From positions 1 through 29,372 of the forward strand of contig CAKQOW010000026.1 in assembly GCA_934256595.1 (NCBI GenBank): 29,372 nt of DNA. Reading direction: 5' to 3'. This document shows, one piece after another, positions 1-10,437 of the stretch (position 1 is its first letter; every line of letters starts with the position of its first letter). The position numbers were made by a program, and so were the translations under genes. Origin of the DNA: an uncultured Clostridia bacterium (lineage in GTDB: Bacteria > Bacillota > Clostridia > Peptostreptococcales > Anaerovoracaceae). The notes beneath the pieces are model-generated. The model worked only from the letters and a program-made list of their open reading frames with translations, was not told where the DNA came from and searched no databases.

Positions 1-76
1 AAGAAATCGCCGTGTTAATCACAATTCATCCCACCACTTATAGAAGTGGTGGATTTCTTGCTCACGGCGTGTTAAA
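1..76. mobile_element. Possible IS200/IS605-type element end (hairpin with flanking repeats)
   Basis: A perfect 9-bp stem (31-39 with 44-52, loop ATAG) lies just past the tex stop codon. It is preceded by AATTCATC and followed by ATTTCTTGC on the plus strand, a layout I associate with the right end of IS200/IS605 (TnpB) elements in Firmicutes. An 11-nt near-identical direct repeat (8-18 and 65-75, 10 of 11 identical) flanks it, and AAGAAATC (1-8) recurs inverted at 52-59. No transposase or tnpB is visible, because any such gene would lie left of the window. A simple intergenic hairpin or tex terminator is the alternative, but the minus-strand side of the stem has no T-tract. Confidence 0.4.
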
Positions 77-77
77 T

Positions 78-2297
78 TTACAGCTTCATCGTAAGTCCGA
101 CTCTCTGCTTGTCATAGTCTATGGATATTATCTTCACCTTGACAGTATCCCCTACCGAAACAGCGTCCATAGGGTGCTTGATAAATTTATCGCTTATCTG
201 CGATATATGTACAAGTCCGTCATTCTTAACACCTATATCAACAAACGCACCGAAGTCGACTACGTTTCTGACAGTACCCGTAAGCTCCATATCCACCTTG
301 AGATCCTCAAAGCTTCTGACATCATTTCTGAATATTACTGCCGGAGCCTCATCTCTTGGGTCTCTGCCCGGTTTTTTGATTTCATCAATGATATCCTTGA
401 GAGTCGGTGTTCCTATTCCTATATCCTCGGCCAGTTTTTCTATGCTCCTGCCAAGTCCGGCATTTAGGTTCTTGAGCGCGTCAAAGCCTTTCGCTCTGCC
501 TGTCACAGCGGGATATGCAGCGCATATTCTCTCCTCTATATCCTTGGCTCCGCCCTTTGATATCTCTTCCTTGTCTATGTGAAGCTTATCCAGCATAGCC
601 TCTGCCGCCTCATACGACTCAGGGTGTACCGAGGTTGCATCAAGAGGGTTATCCCCCTTTGAAATTCTGCAAAAGCCTGCGCACTGAGTAAACGCCTTAG
701 GCCCCAGCTTTGAAACCTTGAGAAGCTGTTTTCTGTCTGTAAATGCTCCGTTTTCTTCTCTGTAGGCAACGATATTCTTTGCAATACCCATATTGATGCC
801 TGCAATATATGAAAGCAGTGACGGTGAAGCAGTATTCAGGTCAACACCTACTCTGTTTACGCAGTCCTCTACAACATTTCCGAGAGCAGTTTCAAGCATT
901 CCCTGATTTATATCGTGCTGATACTGCCCCACTCCTATGTGCTTGGGCGATATTTTTACAAGCTCTGCAAGAGGGTCCTGCAGTCTTCTGCCCAGCGACA
1001 TAGCGCCTCTTGTGGTTACATCAAGGTCAGGGTATTCCTCTGCAGCAAGCTTAGATGCCGAGTATACTGACGCGCCTGCTTCATTTACAATAGTGTACTG
1101 AATATCATAATTGTTTTTCCTGAGGAACTCTGCAACCACCTCTTCAGTTTCCCTTGAAGCAGTACCGTTTCCTATTACAATCACATTTATTTTGTATTTT
1201 TCTATCAGCCTGGCAAGCACAGCTTCTGTCCCCTTCACATCGTTTTTAGGCTGTGTAGGATAGATAGTCGTATAAGCCAGAAGCTTGCCGGTCTGATTGA
1301 GTACCGCAACCTTGCAGCCTGTTCTGTAGCCCGGGTCTATGGCTATAATTCTTGCTCCGTTTACAGGCGGCACCATAAGCAGCTTTTCTGTGTTCTTTGC
1401 AAAGACCTTTACAGCCTCCTCCTCGGCTCTTTCTGTAAGCATATTTCTTGCTTCTCTTTCAACAGACGGAGCTATAAGGCGTTTATAGGCATCTGCTATG
1501 GTTGTTTCCAGAAGCTCGGTAAAGATACTGTTTTCATTGGTTACAACCATATCCCTTATCATTTTGAGAACCTTGTCCACATCAAGCTCTACTTTGACCT
1601 TGAGCTTTTCTTCCTTTTCGCCTCTGTTTATTGCAAGGACTCTGTGGTTTGGTATTTTGGATACGGCTTCGCTGTATTCGTAGTATGTTTCATATACTGA
1701 TTTTTCCTCAGGGTCTGTCGCAGTCGAAGCGATAACGGCTGACGAGAAAGTATACTGTCTTACTGCCGCTGTGATTTCCGGATCGTCTGAAATCATTTCA
1801 GCTATGATGTCACATGCTCCTGCAATGACCTTGTCCTCTGACTCTACGCCCTTTTCCTCATTAACAAACTCCGCGGCAAGCTCCTCAACGCTGCCGGTTT
1901 CCTGTTCCTGTTTCCAGAAAATCATAGCAAGAGGCTCTAAGCCTTTTTCTTTGGCCTTGGAGGCTCTGGTTGCTTTTTTCTGTTTGAAAGGCTTGTACAG
2001 GTCCTCAACTCTCTGCAGCACCTCTGCCTTCAGGATTTCCTCTTTGAGTTCATCGGTGAGTTTACCCTGCTCGTCTATAAGGCGGATTACCTCCTCCTTA
2101 CGCTCCTCAAGTCCTCTGAGATATGCAAGTCTTGTATCAAGCTCTCTCAGTATATCATCGGAAAGTCCGCCTGTTGCTTCCTTACGGTATCTTGCAATAA
2201 ACGGAATTGTGTTGCCCTCGTCTATAAGTTGTACGGTTTTTTCAACCTGTGATGCTTTGAGTTTAAACTCTGCCGCCAGCCTCTCAATTATATTCAT
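78..2297 (-). CDS. tex: Tex family transcription accessory / RNA-binding protein
   Basis: Tex is a cytoplasmic nucleic-acid-binding protein linked to transcription; its exact biochemical role is unsettled. The 739 residues match the family's usual length and domain order: helical Tex N-domain (about 1-190), YqgF/RNase H-like fold starting at the IAIDPGYRTG motif (318-327), helix-hairpin-helix region (about 485-560, around LNTAS and the KVSKLGP stretch) and a C-terminal S1 domain (about 672-739, with VDFGAFVDIG and DGLVHIS). The start is the ATG after an AAAGGA element about 11 bases upstream. It is the last gene of the apparent corC-like/secA/prfB/dehydrogenase/tex run, 66 bases after the dehydrogenase stop. 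Identification is firm. Confidence 0.95.
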   Translation of the reverse strand: MNIIERLAAEFKLKASQVEKTVQLIDEGNTIPFIARYRKEATGGLSDDILRELDTRLAYLRGLEERKEEVIRLIDEQGKLTDELKEEILKAEVLQRVEDLYKPFKQKKATRASKAKEKGLEPLAMIFWKQEQETGSVEELAAEFVNEEKGVESEDKVIAGACDIIAEMISDDPEITAAVRQYTFSSAVIASTATDPEEKSVYETYYEYSEAVSKIPNHRVLAINRGEKEEKLKVKVELDVDKVLKMIRDMVVTNENSIFTELLETTIADAYKRLIAPSVEREARNMLTERAEEEAVKVFAKNTEKLLMVPPVNGARIIAIDPGYRTGCKVAVLNQTGKLLAYTTIYPTQPKNDVKGTEAVLARLIEKYKINVIVIGNGTASRETEEVVAEFLRKNNYDIQYTIVNEAGASVYSASKLAAEEYPDLDVTTRGAMSLGRRLQDPLAELVKISPKHIGVGQYQHDINQGMLETALGNVVEDCVNRVGVDLNTASPSLLSYIAGINMGIAKNIVAYREENGAFTDRKQLLKVSKLGPKAFTQCAGFCRISKGDNPLDATSVHPESYEAAEAMLDKLHIDKEEISKGGAKDIEERICAAYPAVTGRAKGFDALKNLNAGLGRSIEKLAEDIGIGTPTLKDIIDEIKKPGRDPRDEAPAVIFRNDVRSFEDLKVDMELTGTVRNVVDFGAFVDIGVKNDGLVHISQISDKFIKHPMDAVSVGDTVKVKIISIDYDKQRVGLTMKL

Positions 2298-2363
2298 ACT
2301 GTTAATGGTCCTTTCGTTTTTGCTCTCTCTATTTTACAGAGTAAACCTGCTGTAATCAACCAT

Positions 2364-3227
2364 TTATTTTTCATAATGCTTAATCAGCGCCTGCATGCCC
2401 GCTCTGCCAAGTCCCTCATTTGACAGCTTCTGATAATTCTCAATCACCCTGCCCAGCACATCAAGCTCAAGACCTCCCAGCTTTGCCGAGTCATATGCCA
2501 GCTTCATATCCTTTATAAAAAAGTCTACAAAGAAGCCCGGCTCCAAATCACCTTTGCATATTCTCTCTCCGTAAGACTCAAGCAGCGCGTTCTGACCTGC
2601 TCCCGATGCTGCGCCGTTCATAAACACTTCGGGATCAAGCCCCTGTTCTCTGACATAGGCAAGAGCCTCGCATACTCCTGACATTATTGATGCCTGCATT
2701 ATCTGGTTTGCAAGCTTTGCATGCTGCCCGGAACCTGACGGTCCGTAATACGTTATATTGCTGCCCATAGCCCTGAATATATCCATGCACGCCTCGCAGT
2801 CCTCACGCTCTCCGCCGACAAGAATTGATAGGGTTCCCGCCTTTGCTCCTCTGTCACCGCCTGTAACAGGCGCGTCAAGCACATGAAATCCCAAAGGAGA
2901 AGCTGTCTCCGAAATTCTCATGTCGAGCTGCGGGCTTGTGGTTGTCATATCTATAAGGTAGGCGCCTTTCTCTGCCGAGTCGATTATCTTCCCTTTACCA
3001 AAATACACATCTTCAACATCTGCAGGATAGCCTACTATTGTAATTACAGCTTCACAGCCCGCAACACATTCTCTTATGGTTTCAAAGAACTTAGCGCCCT
3101 CTGCAATAACGTCTTTGACTTTTTCTTTGTTTCTTGCATAAATGCGCACCTCAAAGCCTGCCTTCATCAGATTGCGCACCATTGATTTGCCCATAATACC
3201 GACACCTATAAATCCTATTGTTTTCAT
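2364..3227 (-). CDS. NAD(P)-dependent beta-hydroxyacid dehydrogenase family (GarR/MmsB type)
   Basis: This belongs to the 3-hydroxyisobutyrate dehydrogenase / 2-hydroxy-3-oxopropionate (tartronate semialdehyde) reductase superfamily, cytosolic enzymes that oxidise or reduce short beta-hydroxyacids with NAD(P). At 287 aa it has the usual length. Visible are the Rossmann GVGIMG (8-13), the substrate-binding DAPVTGG (118-124), the catalytic lysine in the GQHAKLANQ segment (K171, N174), and IKDMKLA near the C-terminus. The start has a strong GAGGAGAGGA ribosome site. It lies between prfB and tex, all on the same strand, with 67- and 66-base gaps and no terminator, so cotranscription is plausible. 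The sequence does not tell the substrate; no glycerate or branched-chain catabolic genes are nearby. Confidence 0.88.
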   Translation of the reverse strand: MKTIGFIGVGIMGKSMVRNLMKAGFEVRIYARNKEKVKDVIAEGAKFFETIRECVAGCEAVITIVGYPADVEDVYFGKGKIIDSAEKGAYLIDMTTTSPQLDMRISETASPLGFHVLDAPVTGGDRGAKAGTLSILVGGEREDCEACMDIFRAMGSNITYYGPSGSGQHAKLANQIMQASIMSGVCEALAYVREQGLDPEVFMNGAASGAGQNALLESYGERICKGDLEPGFFVDFFIKDMKLAYDSAKLGGLELDVLGRVIENYQKLSNEGLGRAGMQALIKHYEK

Positions 3228-3294
3228 ATCTTCCTCTCCTCACTATTGATAAAGAGCCGCATAAGTCAACACCTATGCAGCCCGTTCGTTTCGT

Positions 3295-4396
3295 TTAATT
3301 GCTCTGTTTGAGCTTTTCATTTATAAAGTAGTCTAAATCTCCATCCATTACCGCATCAACATTGGCGGTTTCAGCTCCTGTCCTGTGGTCCTTGACCATA
3401 GTGTAGGGCTGAAAAACATATGAGCGTATCTGCGCTCCCCACGTTATCATAGAGAAGTCGCCCTTAAGCTCCTTGAGGTCCTCTTTCTGCTGCTCCTCTG
3501 CCAGCTCTATCAGCTTGGATTTGAGAATTTTCATAGCTGTTTCCCTGTTTTGTATCTGGCTTCTCTCATTCTGGCATGTGACCACAATGTTTGTAGGCAG
3601 ATGCGTAATTCTGATAGCCGAGTCGGTAGTGTTTACATGCTGACCTCCCGCGCCGCTTGATCTGTAGGTATCAACTCTGATATCCTCAGGATCAATTTCA
3701 ATATTGATGTCATCGTCTATTTCAGGCATTACCTCAAGTGAAGCAAACGAGGTCTGTCTTTTGCCTGCAGCGTTGAAAGGCGATATTCTGACAAGCCTGT
3801 GAACTCCCTGCTCGTTTTTGAGATAGCCGTAGGCGTTCTCTCCCTCTGCAATCAGCGTTGCAGATTTGATACCTGCCTCGGTATCGTCCTGCAAATCTAT
3901 CAGCCTTACCTTGTATCCCTTTTTGTCACACCATCTGGTATACATACGGAGCAGCATTTCCGCCCAGTCCATCGCATCAACTCCGCCTGTCCCTGCATGA
4001 ATTGAAAGTATCGCGTTGTTTCTGTCGTATTTACCGTTTAGCAGAAGCTCAAGTCTGAGGCTTTCAATCTCAGCCTCAAGACTGTCATAATCAGAAATAA
4101 CCGATGCGGCAAGCTCCGCATCGTCCTCTGACTCCGCCAGTTCTATTGTAAGCTCAATATCTTCTATGCCCGATACCAGCTTCTGATATGACGAGAGTTT
4201 TTTCTCGAGAGTTTTCTGTTCTCTGAGCAGCTTCTGCGCTGCGCTCCGATCACTCCAGAAATCCGGTTTTTCTGCTATAAAGTTAAGTTCGTCAAGTCTT
4301 TCTTTTAGTCCTGCCGGGTCAAAGAGAGTCACCGACCTCTCCCAGTTTTTCGGACAGTTTAGGCAGATTCTGTTTTATCTGTTCTAATTCCAGCAT
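3295..4396 (-). CDS. prfB: Peptide chain release factor 2, programmed +1 frameshift
   Basis: RF2 ends translation at UAA and UGA. The gene is read in two pieces: ATG at 4396 gives 25 codons ending in CTT (4324-4322), then an in-frame TGA (4321-4319); shifting +1 to GAC (4320-4318) continues to the stop at 3295. The product is 366 aa, with the stop-recognition SPF at 205-207 and GGQ at 250-252, the same numbers as I recall for E. coli RF2, which supports this reconstruction. A GTG at 4332 could open the downstream frame but would delete the N-terminus and has no proper ribosome site, whereas ATG 4396 follows AGAGGAGA. It lies 14 bases after secA, a common Firmicute pairing. Confidence 0.96.
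4317..4334 (-). promoter_or_regulatory. prfB autoregulatory +1 frameshift site
   Basis: Reading the minus strand, a Shine-Dalgarno-like GGTGA (4333-4329) is followed after four bases by the slippery CTT and the in-frame TGA, then C, giving the classical CTTTGAC heptamer. In the known RF2 mechanism, low RF2 lets the ribosome pause at UGA and slip +1. The internal SD here is weaker than the AGGGGG-type element of many species, but its position is appropriate. Confidence 0.93.
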
Positions 4397-4410
4397 TGTA
4401 TTTTCTCCTC

Positions 4411-7176
<2,766 letters not shown>

Positions 7177-7203
7177 AATCGTCTAGTTTCCTTTCTTTGT
7201 ATA

Positions 7204-8472
7204 TCAGTCCTCTGTTTTCTCTAAAGGCTCAACCTTCAGATTTATCTCCAGAGCTTTTCTTTCATCTGCCTTGGTAACTCTGACCTTGAACAGCTTCTCC
7301 TCACTTCTGTATTCAAAACAGTCGCCTGTTTCAGGGAGCTTGTCAAGCTCCAGCACTACCCAGCCGTTAACCGTAACAGGGTCTATATAATCATCAACAT
7401 CGAAAAAGTCAAAGAGCTTCTCAACATTAGCGCTGCCCTTGACTCTGTAGCTGCCATCATAAAGCGGCATTATTTCCTGAGAAATAACGGTATCGTGCTC
7501 GTCATATATCTCACCGACCAGTTCCTCTAATATATCCTCAAGAGTAACTATTCCGGCAAGTCCGCCGTACTCGTCTATTACTACAGCCATGTGGGTCTTG
7601 GTAGTCTGCATTTTTTTGAGAATAACCGGAAGCTTCATAGTTTCCGGAATGAATACCACCGGCGCCACATATTCTCTGATATCTGCGCTTGTTCCATATA
7701 TATAGTTGTGGAAATCTTTCTGATTTAGCACACCTAATATATTATCTATATCATCATCATATACCGGAATTCTTGAAAATCCCGTATCTCTGAAAAGCTT
7801 GAGTATATCGTCCTTGCAGGTGTCAACCTCGATGGCTGCAACATCTACTCTCGGAGTGAGTATATCCCACGCCTCAAGCCCGTTAAACTCTATGGCATTC
7901 TGAATAAGCTCACTTCGCTCCTCGTCAAGACCGCCCTCTGTTTCGGCCTCTTCAACCATTGTAAGCAGCTCCTCCTCGGTAATTCCCTGTTCCGCGTCCA
8001 TTTTGAAAACCTTGCCGACAAGCTTTTTCCATGCGCCAAACAGGAAGTTAAGAGGGGTGAAAATCATCATAACAAGTCTGATGCTGCCGCCGAAGCCCAT
8101 TGAGGTCTTTTCGGGGATTTCCTTGGCAAGACTCTTGGGTGTTATCTCACCGAAAATAAGGATAAGAACCGTAGTGACAATTGTCGCTATAGTAGGTCCC
8201 AGCGAACCGTAAAGCTCAACAAACAGCAGAGTGGCTATAACCGTTATAAGTATATTTACGATATTGTTTCCGATAAGTATTGTTGACAGCAGGCTGTCGT
8301 ATTTGTCTGTAAGCTCCAGCACGCGCCTTGCCCGTTTGTCACCGTTTCCTGCAAGGTTTTTAATCCTGATGCGGTTTACAGACGTAAACGCTGTTTCTGT
8401 TGCCGAAAAATATGCCGAAAACATAATAAGAATTATTATCGCTATACTATAGGCTATTATATGACTTTCCAT
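7204..8472 (-). CDS. HlyC/CorC family membrane protein (CNNM + CBS pair + CorC_HlyC)
   Basis: This 422-aa protein has an N-terminal CNNM transmembrane domain (about 1-190, beginning with a hydrophobic helix and SATETAFTSVN), a tandem CBS pair (about 205-330) and a C-terminal CorC_HlyC domain (about 345-415). Relatives are implicated in Mg2+/Co2+ export or are misnamed 'hemolysin'; the ion here is unknown. I chose ATG 8472 rather than the upstream ATG 8505: the first helix starts properly there and the only good ribosome site, GAGGAGGT, lies between the two, though its spacing of about 15 bases to ATG 8472 is long. A promoter and a palindrome lie just upstream. It is probably first in the transcription unit leading to secA. 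Confidence 0.9.
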   Translation of the reverse strand: MESHIIAYSIAIIILIMFSAYFSATETAFTSVNRIRIKNLAGNGDKRARRVLELTDKYDSLLSTILIGNNIVNILITVIATLLFVELYGSLGPTIATIVTTVLILIFGEITPKSLAKEIPEKTSMGFGGSIRLVMMIFTPLNFLFGAWKKLVGKVFKMDAEQGITEEELLTMVEEAETEGGLDEERSELIQNAIEFNGLEAWDILTPRVDVAAIEVDTCKDDILKLFRDTGFSRIPVYDDDIDNILGVLNQKDFHNYIYGTSADIREYVAPVVFIPETMKLPVILKKMQTTKTHMAVVIDEYGGLAGIVTLEDILEELVGEIYDEHDTVISQEIMPLYDGSYRVKGSANVEKLFDFFDVDDYIDPVTVNGWVVLELDKLPETGDCFEYRSEEKLFKVRVTKADERKALEINLKVEPLEKTED

Positions 8473-8494
8473 TTTTTTAGATTGATACCTCCTC

Positions 8495-8510
8495 GTACAA
8501 ATCATTGTAC
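8495..8510. promoter_or_regulatory. Palindrome GTACAA-ATCA-TTGTAC in the 5' leader of the CorC-like gene
   Basis: A perfect inverted repeat with 6-bp arms and a 4-base centre lies between the likely transcription start (about 8519) and the ribosome site (about 8486-8493). It could be an operator for a dimeric repressor or a small RNA hairpin next to the ribosome site. No regulator gene lies nearby to assign it to. Confidence 0.45.
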
Positions 8511-8525
8511 ACTCTAATTGTGTTC

Positions 8526-8554
8526 ATTATATGTAGTTTAAGAAAAACTGCCAT
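8526..8554 (-). promoter_or_regulatory. Probable sigma-A promoter for the corC-like/secA/prfB unit
   Basis: On the minus strand a consensus TATAAT (8531-8526) is preceded, after 17 bases, by ATGGCA (four of six matches to TTGACA). It is the only good promoter seen between the PstS-like gene and the CorC-like gene and may serve everything down to tex. Confidence 0.6.
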
Positions 8555-8585
8555 TTACCTACTATGAAGTATACAGCAAAACCCC

Positions 8586-8640
8586 CAAAAAGAAAAGGGC
8601 AGGAGCGCAACTTAAACAAAAGTTGCAGCCTCTCCCGCCG
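8586..8640 (-). terminator. Rho-independent terminator of the PstS-like gene
   Basis: GCAACTT (8607-8613) pairs with AAGTTGC (8620-8626), extended by an imperfect outer stem of GGCAGGAG against CTCTCCCGCC. On the minus strand it is followed by CCCTTTTCTTTTT. It begins 30 bases after the stop of the PstS-like gene. Confidence 0.75.
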
Positions 8641-8670
8641 TTTTAATACTATCTCCTTATTGCCTTTATC

Positions 8671-9549
8671 CTATTTTATCGGCACATAACCTGCAGCCTT
8701 TACCGCCTGCTGTCCTTTGGCGCTTAGTACCCAGTCTATGAAATCATCTGCCGCCTCTGACTCCTTGTCGGCAATCAGAAACGAGAAGTTTCTTACCAGC
8801 TTGTAGTTTTCGGCTCCGACATTTTCGGCGTTGATTTTGACATCATCTACCGCAATATCCTTTACCGTCTTGTCAAGCGCCATCATTGAAATATAGCCTA
8901 TGCCATTTTTGTCTCCTGCAACAGCTTTTCTGACCTCGTCCGACGAGTTGTATACGGTGGCTCTGTCCGTAAGCTTTTTTTCTTTAGTGGTGTCAAATAT
9001 CGAGTTAAGTCCCAGCAGGTTCAGAAATTCATTTCTGGTGCCTGAGGACTCCTCTCTGCTGTAGACATTGATTTCAGCGTTTTCACCGCCCACATCGCTC
9101 CAGTTTATAATCTGACCGGAAAAAATCTTTTTTGCCTGTGAAACCGTAAGGTTCTCTATATTGCAGTTTTTATTGGCAATAACGGCAATGCCGTCCATAG
9201 CAAAAACCTCAACGTCATCAACCAGTGATTTTTCCTCGTCTGTAACGGCTCTTGATATTATACCGATATCCGCCCTGCCTGAGCGTACTGCATCAATCGC
9301 GCTTCCCGAGTCCTCTTCTGTAATCTGAAATTTCAGATCCGGATATTTATCCTTGTATTCCTCTTTGAAGTCATTGCCCAGCGCCTTGACAAGTCCTGCC
9401 GCAGAGGAAGACCCTGTAATTACGATGCTGTCAACACCTGAGGCCCCCGTATCTCCTTTGTTTTCATCGTTGTCTCCGCAGGCAGTCATCACTGAAACAA
9501 GCGCCATAACAAGACAAAAGGCAAAAGCCCTTTTTAATATGTTTCTCAT
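8671..9549 (-). CDS. PstS-like phosphate-type substrate-binding lipoprotein
   Basis: This is a 292-aa extracytoplasmic binding protein of the PstS/PBP-like family. A signal peptide ends in a lipobox (VMTAC, lipid-bearing Cys24), followed by an Asp/Gly/Asn-rich linker. The mature domain carries GSSSAAGL near 46-53, DIGIISR, the SREESSGTR anion-binding segment and a C-terminal GQQAVKAAGY typical of PstS. ATG 9549 is chosen because it follows GAAAGGAGA by six bases and begins the signal peptide; the open frame extends upstream to 9618 without a ribosome site. No pstCAB or phoU is adjacent and a terminator follows, so it is an orphan: it may serve a distant Pst transporter, act in phosphate sensing, or bind another oxyanion. 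Confidence 0.85.
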   Translation of the reverse strand: MRNILKRAFAFCLVMALVSVMTACGDNDENKGDTGASGVDSIVITGSSSAAGLVKALGNDFKEEYKDKYPDLKFQITEEDSGSAIDAVRSGRADIGIISRAVTDEEKSLVDDVEVFAMDGIAVIANKNCNIENLTVSQAKKIFSGQIINWSDVGGENAEINVYSREESSGTRNEFLNLLGLNSIFDTTKEKKLTDRATVYNSSDEVRKAVAGDKNGIGYISMMALDKTVKDIAVDDVKINAENVGAENYKLVRNFSFLIADKESEAADDFIDWVLSAKGQQAVKAAGYVPIK

Positions 9550-9583
9550 ACATATCTCCTTTCGCTTTTTGCCTTTATTATTA

Positions 9584-9595
9584 CCTGTATACAGG
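9584..9595. promoter_or_regulatory. Perfect 12-bp palindrome CCTGTATACAGG upstream of the PstS-like gene
   Basis: It lies 34 bases upstream of the PstS-like start codon, next to the AT-rich TTGTATAAAT that could be part of a promoter. The position fits an operator. I cannot name the regulator. Confidence 0.4.
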
Positions 9596-9633
9596 AAATT
9601 TATACAAGGCCAAAACATAATTTGCTTATGCTT

Positions 9634-10356
9634 TTACTTCCTTTCCCTGTACTCTATGTTCACATATGGTTCGCATTCTCTGTCCTGAAGCGATATGATT
9701 ATTCTCCCGCTGTCAGGCATATATCTCACCGGAACAATAATATCGCCGTATTTTGCCGGGTGCTTGTACGCAATCCTGCATCTTGAGGCTCTGAAGCCTT
9801 CCGGCAGGTAGTCCTCCGCCACGTCAAGATATCTGGCATTGTTCATATGCCTGTTGACGTCTAGATGGTATCTGTGAACAGGTATTTCATCAAATATTTC
9901 AGGCTCAGGGTCTTTGGGCAGTGATATTTTTCTCGGAAGATACTCCATCCCCTCGTATTTCTGACCCAGCGGATATACGGCAAGCAGATCCTTTGGTATT
10001 GCCTCGGGTTTGCCCGTAGTTCTGTTTACTGTGGCGCCGCCTCCGTAACAGGCTATAAGGAGCTGTCCGTCCTCATCGTACATCAGGGTGTTTCGCATAC
10101 CGTATGTACCCTTCATCTGAAACACTTCTGTACTGATTGTAACCTTCTGTCCGTATCTGACATCTCTGATAAAGTCAAGCTGCCTGAAAAGAAGAAACGT
10201 CACCGCATTGCATCTTCTGTAGAACTCCTGTGTCACCGGGCAGCAGTCAAGCTGAAATCCGCAGCAGTCCTGAAACAGATCGACTACCGCGCTTATTTTG
10301 ATATTTCCGTCTGCGCCTATGTGGCTGTTTCCTATGGTTCTTTCTATTTTGTACAT
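9634..10356 (-). CDS. Acyl-ACP thioesterase (FatA/FatB family)
   Basis: This is a double-hotdog acyl-[acyl carrier protein] thioesterase, which releases free fatty acids from ACP in the cytoplasm. At 240 aa it is typical of the bacterial PF01643 proteins. The N-terminal hotdog contains GNIKIS and VDLFQDCCG; the second contains DVNRHMNNARY (166-176), with the Asp/Asn/His residues characteristic of the family. ATG 10356 is preceded by GGGAGG at six bases, so the 13 extra upstream codons of the open frame are unlikely. It follows polC after 81 bases and precedes the PstS-like gene. In clostridia such enzymes are thought to tune chain length or supply free fatty acids; specificity cannot be read here. 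Confidence 0.9.
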   Translation of the reverse strand: MYKIERTIGNSHIGADGNIKISAVVDLFQDCCGFQLDCCPVTQEFYRRCNAVTFLLFRQLDFIRDVRYGQKVTISTEVFQMKGTYGMRNTLMYDEDGQLLIACYGGGATVNRTTGKPEAIPKDLLAVYPLGQKYEGMEYLPRKISLPKDPEPEIFDEIPVHRYHLDVNRHMNNARYLDVAEDYLPEGFRASRCRIAYKHPAKYGDIIVPVRYMPDSGRIIISLQDRECEPYVNIEYRERK

Positions 10357-10437
10357 ACTAAGCCTCCCTGATATATCCCGGTTTTCTTTGAACAAAATAT
10401 ATATTTATTTCATCTCTGATTTCACGCTTAGCTTCAG

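Noticed and set aside
8495..8510. Considered a riboswitch in the CorC-like leader
   Set aside because: The leader is only about 45 bases and holds one small palindrome; too short for a known metal riboswitch.
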